Source of the DNA: Chitinophagaceae bacterium | GTDB taxonomy: Bacteria > Bacteroidota > Bacteroidia > Chitinophagales > UBA10324 | Assembly: GCA_023251195.1 (NCBI GenBank) | Contig: JAHEZG010000017.1 | Location: forward strand, 1 to 23,091 | Direction: 5' to 3' | Length of the DNA stretch: 23,091 bases | Shown here: positions 17,934-23,091 of the stretch, one piece after another | Layout: each line of letters starts with the position of its first letter | Numbering within the stretch: position 1 is the stretch's first letter | Notes under the pieces: model-generated | Databases searched by the model: none | The model's input: the letters and a program-made list of their open reading frames with translations, nothing else | Told to the model about the DNA's origin: nothing | Program-made: the position numbers and the translations under genes

Positions 17934-17972
17934 TTATTCTTTAATTATTTGTTGAATTGATTGCTTGTTCAT
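17934..17972 (-). other. 12-codon open frame in the fhs-fdhD gap (leader or remnant)
   Basis: On the minus strand an ATG 7 nt after the fhs stop opens a frame of twelve codons (M-N-K-Q-S-I-Q-Q-I-I-K-E) ending in TAA, just before the inverted repeat. It may be chance, a leader peptide, or the remnant of a longer gene start displaced by the repeat. No coding evidence beyond the frame itself. Confidence 0.15.
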
Positions 17973-17979
17973 TTTCAAT

Positions 17980-19650
17980 TTAACTAAGTCCTGTAATTTT
18001 TCCATTGTTGTCAATGTCCATGTGCTCTGATGCGGGAACAACAGGCAGACCGGGCATGCGCATCATGTCACCTAAAATAGGAATGATGAAACCGGCACCT
18101 GCAGCAAATTCAAACTCACGCACATTAATCGTAAATCCTTTCGGACGACCAACAACCGTTTCTTTATCAGACAATGACTTTTGTGTTTTTGCCATGCAGA
18201 TTGGTAGTTTATCGTATCCTAAATCTAAAATCATTTTCAGTTGTGTGCGCGCCTTCGAAGAATATTCCACTCCATCAGCTCCATAAATTTCTGTTGCGAT
18301 GCGATTGATTTTATCTTCCACACTCAGGTTCCAATCGTACAATGGTTTAAATTTATTTGAACCGCTTTCAATAACATCGAGAACAGCTTGCGCCAGTTCT
18401 TTAGTTCCATCGCCGCCTTTTGCAAAGCCATAAGACACAATTGCTTTCACATTCATCTTCGCGCAATGCGTTTGCACAAATTCAATTTCCTCCTGCGAAT
18501 CAGTCGGGAAATTATTGATGGCCACCACCGGAGTGATTCCGAATTTCTTACAATTCTCAATGTGTTTTTCCAGGTTCTGAAAACCTTTTATCACGCGGTC
18601 CATGCTCGGAGTATTGTACTCTTCTTTTTTTGCTCCGCCGTGATGACGCAGTGCACGAATGGTTGCCACCAACACAATTGCATGCGGTGCTAAACCTGCA
18701 TAACCACATTTTATATTCATGAATTTTTCGGCACCAAGGTCGGCACCGAAACCTGCTTCGGTTACTACATAATCTCCCAAGGACAAACCCATTTTTGTAG
18801 CGAGAATGGTATTGGTTCCTTGCGCAATGTTTGCAAACGGACCACCATGAAGAATGGCAGGATTGCCTTCTAATGTTTGAACGAGATTTGGTTTGATGGC
18901 ATCCTTCAACAAGATTGCCATTGCTCCCTGCGCTTTTAAATCGCGAGCGAAAATTGGTTTCTTATCGAAAGTAAATCCAACAAAAATATTTCCAAGTCGC
19001 ACTTTCAAATCATCAATGTCTTTTGCCATGCAAAGTATCGCCATCACTTCAGATGCAGGAGTAATGTTGAATCCATCTTCGCGTGGAATACCATTGCTGG
19101 TACCACCAATTCCAATTATGATTTGACGCAGCGCACGGTCGTTCATATCCATCACACGCTTCCACTTAATTGTGCGCGGGTCGATGCCTAAATTATTTTG
19201 TTTGTTCTGCAGATTATTATCAATTAGCGCAGCTAATAAATTATTTGCTTTTTCTATTGCAGCGAAATCTCCGGTGAAATGCAGATTGATATCTTCCATC
19301 GGAATCACCTGCGAGTAACCACCACCGGCGGCGCCACCCTTCATTCCGAATACGGGACCCAATGATGGTTCGCGTAAAACCACAATTGATTTTTTTCCAA
19401 GTTTGTTCAAGCCTTCATTCAACCCGATGGAGACTGTTGTTTTTCCTTCACCTGCCGGAGTTGGATTGATGGCGGAAACGAGAATGAGTTTGCTCGATTT
19501 TATTTTTTGTTCGTCAATTAATTTTAACGGAAGTTTCGATTTGTATTTTCCATAATACTCCAGGTCATCAGCATCAATATTTATTTTGGCTGCAATTTCT
19601 TTGATGTGTGTGATTTTCGCCGCTTGCGCAATGTCTAAGTCTGATAGCAT
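17980..19650 (-). CDS. fhs: Formate-tetrahydrofolate ligase
   Basis: The 556-residue product makes 10-formyl-THF from formate, THF and ATP and can run in reverse. The P-loop TPAGEGKTT (64-72) and the long glycine-rich signature beginning REPSLGPVFG (93-102) and continuing to about residue 112 are intact. The length matches the monofunctional bacterial enzyme (about 555-560), with no dehydrogenase or cyclohydrolase fusion. It lies inside the operon, 28 nt after moaE and 102 nt before fdhD, so it is likely expressed with the formate dehydrogenase. The two enzymes share formate as their common metabolite: together they connect CO2 and NADH with the folate one-carbon pool. No folD, glyA or glycine-cleavage gene is in the window, so the direction of flux is not visible. 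Confidence 0.97.
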   Translation of the reverse strand: MLSDLDIAQAAKITHIKEIAAKINIDADDLEYYGKYKSKLPLKLIDEQKIKSSKLILVSAINPTPAGEGKTTVSIGLNEGLNKLGKKSIVVLREPSLGPVFGMKGGAAGGGYSQVIPMEDINLHFTGDFAAIEKANNLLAALIDNNLQNKQNNLGIDPRTIKWKRVMDMNDRALRQIIIGIGGTSNGIPREDGFNITPASEVMAILCMAKDIDDLKVRLGNIFVGFTFDKKPIFARDLKAQGAMAILLKDAIKPNLVQTLEGNPAILHGGPFANIAQGTNTILATKMGLSLGDYVVTEAGFGADLGAEKFMNIKCGYAGLAPHAIVLVATIRALRHHGGAKKEEYNTPSMDRVIKGFQNLEKHIENCKKFGITPVVAINNFPTDSQEEIEFVQTHCAKMNVKAIVSYGFAKGGDGTKELAQAVLDVIESGSNKFKPLYDWNLSVEDKINRIATEIYGADGVEYSSKARTQLKMILDLGYDKLPICMAKTQKSLSDKETVVGRPKGFTINVREFEFAAGAGFIIPILGDMMRMPGLPVVPASEHMDIDNNGKITGLS

Positions 19651-19678
19651 TTTTATTTTCTGATTTTATGATTTAGTG

Positions 19679-20125
19679 TTAAGGTGTGTTTTGCTTCCAA
19701 ATGTAACTTTCATCTTCAAAAATTTCTTTTCCCCAAACAGGCGCTTCTTCTTTAATGCGATTGACAATGTATGTGCATGCCTCCATTGCGTCTTTGCGGT
19801 GTTTGGAAGAAGTGAAAACAAATAAACTTATTTCTCCTGAATTTACTCTGCCAAGGCTGTGATAAATGTGCATGCAGGTCAATGAATATTTTTCAAAAGC
19901 GGTTTCACGAATCTCATGAAATTTTTCTTCCGCCATTTCATTGTAAGCGGTGTAGTCTATGGCTTTTACTTCTTTGTTGTTAATGACATCGTTGCGAACT
20001 TGTCCGAGAAAAATACTGTGGGCGCCTATATCTTTTTTGGTGCTGTGCTTGGCAATGGCATCGGCGATGAATAAAGGAGAGATTGCTCCTTCGATAAATA
20101 CTTTTTTTATTTTTTTTTCTGACAT
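19679..20125 (-). CDS. moaE: Molybdopterin synthase catalytic subunit MoaE
   Basis: A 148-residue protein of normal length. With MoaD it adds the dithiolene sulfurs to cyclic pyranopterin monophosphate. Conserved features include GAHSIFLGQVR, the AYNEMAEE segment, YHSLGRVNSGE, the SKHR-x-x-A motif and, near the end, RIKEEAPVWGKE. Lys125 is placed like the active-site Lys119 of E. coli. The second expected lysine appears one position later (W-G-K133 instead of W-K), which may be a lineage variant rather than a defect. The gene lies 22 nt after moaD, the usual pairing. Confidence 0.96.
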   Translation of the reverse strand: MSEKKIKKVFIEGAISPLFIADAIAKHSTKKDIGAHSIFLGQVRNDVINNKEVKAIDYTAYNEMAEEKFHEIRETAFEKYSLTCMHIYHSLGRVNSGEISLFVFTSSKHRKDAMEACTYIVNRIKEEAPVWGKEIFEDESYIWKQNTP

Positions 20126-20147
20126 TCTTCTTTATTGTTTGAGTAAA

Positions 20148-20381
20148 TTATCCTCCTGAAAACGGAGGCATCAAAGCTACTGTTGCTCCATCTGTTAATT
20201 CAAAATTTCCTGAGGTGATTGCAAGGTTGACTGCAATTGCATACTTCATGCTTTTCAATCGCGGATATAAAATCTCCAAATGCTTTTTTAATTCATCAGT
20301 GGCTTGAATGTTTTCTATGATCCATTCAGATTTACCAGTGATGTCAGCAATGATTCCGAAGGCGAGAATTTTTATTTTCAT
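20148..20381 (-). CDS. moaD: Molybdopterin synthase sulfur carrier subunit MoaD
   Basis: A 77-residue ubiquitin-fold protein with the essential C-terminal Gly-Gly (ends P-P-F-S-G-G), which is adenylated and thiocarboxylated to deliver sulfur to MoaE. Length and ending are typical. Its start overlaps the end of mobA by 4 nt, so the two are translationally coupled. No MoeB-type activating enzyme is seen in the window; it must be encoded elsewhere or replaced by another E1-like enzyme. Confidence 0.95.
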   Translation of the reverse strand: MKIKILAFGIIADITGKSEWIIENIQATDELKKHLEILYPRLKSMKYAIAVNLAITSGNFELTDGATVALMPPFSGG

Positions 20382-20968
20382 TTTTCTTTTTGCTGATGTT
20401 GTTCCAACTCCGATTTCGAATTTACATTGGTAAAAATAATTTCATCAAACGATTTCATGTTTTTCATTTCTAATTTCTGCAAATTGAAATGGTTGATCAG
20501 TTCCTGCAATTTGAAATTATTTTTTTGAATTTGATTTTTCCATTCAGACAAACAACTTTTAGAATACACTGCGAACAACGGTTGAATTTTATCCTGATCA
20601 ACAGCAACTGTAATTTCAAAATCAAATGATTGCTGAATCAGAAAATTTATTGCTTCTGTTTTTATAAATGGCATATCGCAACTGCAGATAAAATTGTAGT
20701 CAGCGTTGGTATGAGAAAGCGCAGTGAGAATTCCACCGGCAGGACCGATGTCAAATATTAAATCGTTTATGACTTCCAAACCAAATTGTTCGTAGGCTTT
20801 ATTGTTTGAAACGATGGTGATTTTTTTAACTGCTGGTTTTAGTTGTTCAATCATATGTGTAATCATTGGTTTTCCATTGAACAGAATTAAACCTTTGTCT
20901 TCACCCATGCGCGAACTTTTTCCTCCTGCGAGAATATATCCGTTGACAGTTGGCGAATTATTTTTCAT
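20378..20968 (-). CDS. mobA: Molybdenum cofactor guanylyltransferase MobA
   Basis: A 196-residue nucleotidyltransferase. The N-terminal LAGGKSSRMGEDK (13-25) is the GTP-binding signature. GPAGGI, C-D-M-P-F (the aspartate that binds the metal) and a terminal F-T-N-V-N motif follow. It attaches GMP to molybdopterin to make the bis-MGD form used by DMSO-reductase-family enzymes, which matches the formate dehydrogenase in the same operon. It sits 9 nt after the TSUP permease gene and overlaps moaD. Confidence 0.95.
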   Translation of the reverse strand: MKNNSPTVNGYILAGGKSSRMGEDKGLILFNGKPMITHMIEQLKPAVKKITIVSNNKAYEQFGLEVINDLIFDIGPAGGILTALSHTNADYNFICSCDMPFIKTEAINFLIQQSFDFEITVAVDQDKIQPLFAVYSKSCLSEWKNQIQKNNFKLQELINHFNLQKLEMKNMKSFDEIIFTNVNSKSELEQHQQKEK

Positions 20969-20977
20969 AATATCAAA

Positions 20978-21718
20978 TCAACTGACAATTAATTTGAAGG
21001 AAGCAATAACAAGAACAACAGCCAGCACTTTTTTCAAAACTGTTGAATTAAATTTTGTAGCTCCGAAATAAGAACCTGTTAATCCTCCGGCAACTGCAAT
21101 GGCAATCCATAAATAAATAGTTGTGTCAATATAAATTCCTTTTGAAACCAAACCAATCATTCCGGAAATTGAATTCAGAAAAATGAACAGAGATGAAATC
21201 ACAGCGGTTTGTTTGATGAATGCCCAACCGAGAAAAAGTAAAATGGGACTGAGTAAAATTCCACCACCAATTCCAATTACTCCGGATATAAATCCGATTG
21301 TAATTCCGATTGCAACTGCGAGATATGGGTTTGGATTTTTTAAAACAGCAACTTCCTTCCCGAAAAACCCGAGCAAGCGAAGAATCGGAAACAACAATAA
21401 CACACCCAATACTTTTTTATAAATCATTACATCCAATGTAATTCCTGCACCGAAAAATGCTGCCGGCACTGAACCGATAATCAGGAGCATCACTAATTTT
21501 TTATTGACTGTAGTGGTTCGTGAGTATTGAATGAATGCAATAAGCGAAACAACTATATTGAGCATTAATGCCGATGGCTTCATCACATCGGGAGTGAAAT
21601 GATATAATCCCATTAGAGCGAGGTACCCACTTGCACCGCCATGCCCAACACTGGAATACAGAAATGCAACTGAAAAAAGAAGCAAGAGAAAAATAAGGTT
21701 TGAGATTTCAGGATTCAT
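20978..21718 (-). CDS. TauE/SafE (TSUP) family permease, substrate unknown
   Basis: A 246-residue membrane protein with about eight hydrophobic segments. It has the N-terminal SSVGHGGASGY and the internal GVIGIGGGILLSPIL, the paired glycine-rich repeats that mark the TSUP family. Known members move sulfite, thiosulfate, sulfoacetate or other small anions. Here it is embedded in a formate dehydrogenase and cofactor operon, overlapping an unknown membrane protein by 4 nt and lying 9 nt before mobA. Plausible inferred roles are handling of sulfite or another sulfur anion tied to cofactor sulfuration, or movement of formate, since no FocA-type channel is seen in the window. None of these can be decided from sequence. 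Confidence 0.88.
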   Translation of the reverse strand: MNPEISNLIFLLLLFSVAFLYSSVGHGGASGYLALMGLYHFTPDVMKPSALMLNIVVSLIAFIQYSRTTTVNKKLVMLLIIGSVPAAFFGAGITLDVMIYKKVLGVLLLFPILRLLGFFGKEVAVLKNPNPYLAVAIGITIGFISGVIGIGGGILLSPILLFLGWAFIKQTAVISSLFIFLNSISGMIGLVSKGIYIDTTIYLWIAIAVAGGLTGSYFGATKFNSTVLKKVLAVVLVIASFKLIVS

Positions 21719-22212
21719 TGTTGAAATGATTTTTCTTGTTTCATTTTTTCAAAAAGCAAGATTTTATTTCGAACAATTGCAAGTGGAATTATTCCAATCA
21801 CTCCGAACGAACAATCAATCAGTTGATGGAAAAATGGAATTCCGCGAACAGGGCCTGCAATGAAAGCGAGCGGAATAACAAGTAAACAACAAATCATTCC
21901 CCATTCAATTATCCATTTATTTTTTATCGGGTCCATCAATGGACCGATAAACAAAATAGCGATGATGATATGCGCGAATGCCAGCCAATCAGTCCCGTAT
22001 GCAATAAAAGGATAGGAAGAGTTGGTTAAATGAATGGCTGAATAAACTTTTTGTACCCAATCAGAAACTGAATCTGGAAATAAATTTTTGTGATTGTTCA
22101 ACCATAATAATTCTGATTCAATTGGGAATGCTGTTATACCACTCAATGCAATTCCTATAATGAAAAACAACAACCAGTTTCGAATTTGTTTTTTTAGAAT
22201 TGCCTCCTTCAT
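21715..22212 (-). CDS. Four-helix membrane protein of unknown function
   Basis: A 165-residue protein that I cannot assign to a named family. Four hydrophobic segments are visible at about 13-31, 76-93, 101-120 and 132-147, with a long loop (32-74) between the first two that holds several W, H and Y residues. Conserved-looking features are the G-P-V-R-G-I-P-F-F-H loop before helix 4 and the motif L-I-D-C-S-F-G at its start. Histidines at 81 (helix 2) and 129 (edge of helix 4) could in principle bind a haem or metal, but this is only a possibility. The end overlaps the start of the TSUP permease by 4 nt, and moeA ends 12 nt upstream, so it is expressed with both and may be a partner of the permease. 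Confidence 0.8.
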   Translation of the reverse strand: MKEAILKKQIRNWLLFFIIGIALSGITAFPIESELLWLNNHKNLFPDSVSDWVQKVYSAIHLTNSSYPFIAYGTDWLAFAHIIIAILFIGPLMDPIKNKWIIEWGMICCLLVIPLAFIAGPVRGIPFFHQLIDCSFGVIGIIPLAIVRNKILLFEKMKQEKSFQQ

Positions 22213-22224
22213 CAGTAAAAAATA

Positions 22225-23091
22225 TTATGGCAATAAATGTATTTCAACTGAATCACCGGCATTTAGTGTTTCCGTTTCTTCCGGAACTACTATGAAGCAA
22301 TTGGAATTTGAAAATGATTTCATAATGAATGATTCCTGTCCTGACAATGGAGTTACAGTTTTATAATCTGTTGCGGCTTTCATGAAATGAGTTAGGCCGG
22401 ATTTTTTATTGATGGTATTTGATAATGAAACTGAAATGGAATTTAAAAATGGATTTTCAAATCCCTGAAATTTGCGGAGTGCGGGAATTACATATTCGTA
22501 AAAACAAGTGAGCACCGATGCGGGGTTTCCGGGTAAACCGAATATGTAGTTTTTGTTTTTTGTTCCGAAGTACAATGGTTTGCCCGGCTTTTGTTTCACT
22601 TTGTAAAAAATGGTTTTCACTTTTTCCTCTTCCATAATTTTACCGACATAATCATAATCGCCAACAGAAATTCCACCGGTGAATGAAATAAAATCGCATT
22701 GCTTCATTGCTTTTTTGAAAGTGGCGCGAATTGATTTTTTATTGTCCTTAACAATAAATGTTTTAATAAAATTTATGCCGACTGATTGTAATGCAGTGTG
22801 TAACGCAACTGAATTTGATTCATAAATATTTCCTGTTTTCAGTTTTGTACCAGGCTGTTGCAATTCGTTTCCGGTTACTATGATTGCAACTTTCGGTTTT
22901 GAAAACACTTTGGCTTTACCGATTCCGATTGAAGAAAGAAATCCGATTGAACCCGGATTCAATTGAGTTTCTTTCTTCAATGCCAATTCTTTCTTTTTTA
23001 TCTGTGAGCCTTTGTAACGAATGTTCGCTCCGAGAAAAATTTTATCATCCTGGATAATTAATTTTTCATTTGCGATTGAAATTTTTTCCTG
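22225..23091 (-). CDS. moeA: Molybdopterin molybdotransferase MoeA (5' truncated by window edge)
   Basis: The frame stays open through the window edge, giving 288 visible residues; full MoeA has about 390-410, so roughly the first hundred are missing. A TTG at 22986 is not the start, since family sequence continues upstream of it (G-A-N-I-R-Y-K-G and LALKK, then LNPGSIGFLSSIGI). The central MogA-like domain has VTGNEL, the TGGISVGDYDY loop, KPGKPLYFG and LPGNPASV, and a C-terminal beta domain follows. MoeA inserts molybdate into the adenylated molybdopterin made by the MogA half of the moaCB product. It is the first visible gene of the operon, whose promoter must lie beyond the right edge. 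Confidence 0.95.
   Translation of the reverse strand, partial: QEKISIANEKLIIQDDKIFLGANIRYKGSQIKKKELALKKETQLNPGSIGFLSSIGIGKAKVFSKPKVAIIVTGNELQQPGTKLKTGNIYESNSVALHTALQSVGINFIKTFIVKDNKKSIRATFKKAMKQCDFISFTGGISVGDYDYVGKIMEEEKVKTIFYKVKQKPGKPLYFGTKNKNYIFGLPGNPASVLTCFYEYVIPALRKFQGFENPFLNSISVSLSNTINKKSGLTHFMKAATDYKTVTPLSGQESFIMKSFSNSNCFIVVPEETETLNAGDSVEIHLLP

Noticed and set aside
17749..17955. Plus-strand open frame over fdhD and the repeat
   Set aside because: It is antisense to fdhD, and its tail is the translated dispersed repeat, a known source of false gene calls.
22984..22986. TTG at 22986 as the start of moeA
   Set aside because: The frame stays open to the window edge and the upstream residues match MoeA, so the gene is cut by the edge and not short.

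Overview
The window is from a member of the Bacteroidota, probably an uncultured or environmental lineage. The evidence is AT-rich DNA, an adhesin built of SprB-type repeats with a gliding-motility-type C-terminal domain (a type IX secretion, T9SS, substrate), a PorP/SprF protein and a PorE-like lipoprotein. There are no Shine-Dalgarno-like sites to speak of, and two promoter-like sites resemble the Bacteroidota consensus TTTG-N19-TAnnTTTG. No RNA gene, insertion sequence, phage gene or CRISPR array was seen.

Left third (1-5940, + strand): a T9SS surface module. A large adhesin cut by the window edge is followed closely by a PorP/SprF outer-membrane protein and a PorE-like lipoprotein (TPR, PD40 propeller, carboxypeptidase-regulatory-like domain, OmpA). 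A clear rho-independent terminator follows. Together these would export an adhesin, hold it at the surface and tie the assembly to peptidoglycan.

Middle (6049-11685): unlinked housekeeping or accessory genes. These are a large DUF2339 membrane protein, a low-molecular-weight protein tyrosine phosphatase transcribed divergently from an MFS transporter (with two facing promoter-like sites and a small dyad between them), and the tRNA-modifying GTPase mnmE.

Right half (11713-23091, - strand): a compact run of eleven genes, read from right to left: moeA (cut by the edge), a four-helix membrane protein of unknown function, a TauE/SafE (TSUP) permease, mobA, moaD, moaE, fhs, fdhD, a fused NuoE/NuoF-type formate dehydrogenase beta subunit, the formate dehydrogenase alpha subunit and a moaC-moaB/mogA fusion. 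Most gaps are under 30 nt or are overlaps; the one wider gap (102 nt, fhs to fdhD) holds a GC-rich inverted repeat of a dispersed type. The operon encodes an NAD-linked, cysteine-type molybdenum (or tungsten) formate dehydrogenase, the FdhD sulfurtransferase, much of the bis-MGD cofactor pathway (moaA is not in the window) and formate-tetrahydrofolate ligase. It therefore links CO2, formate and 10-formyl-THF in one transcription unit. This, with the two uncharacterised membrane proteins inside it, is the most interesting part of the window.
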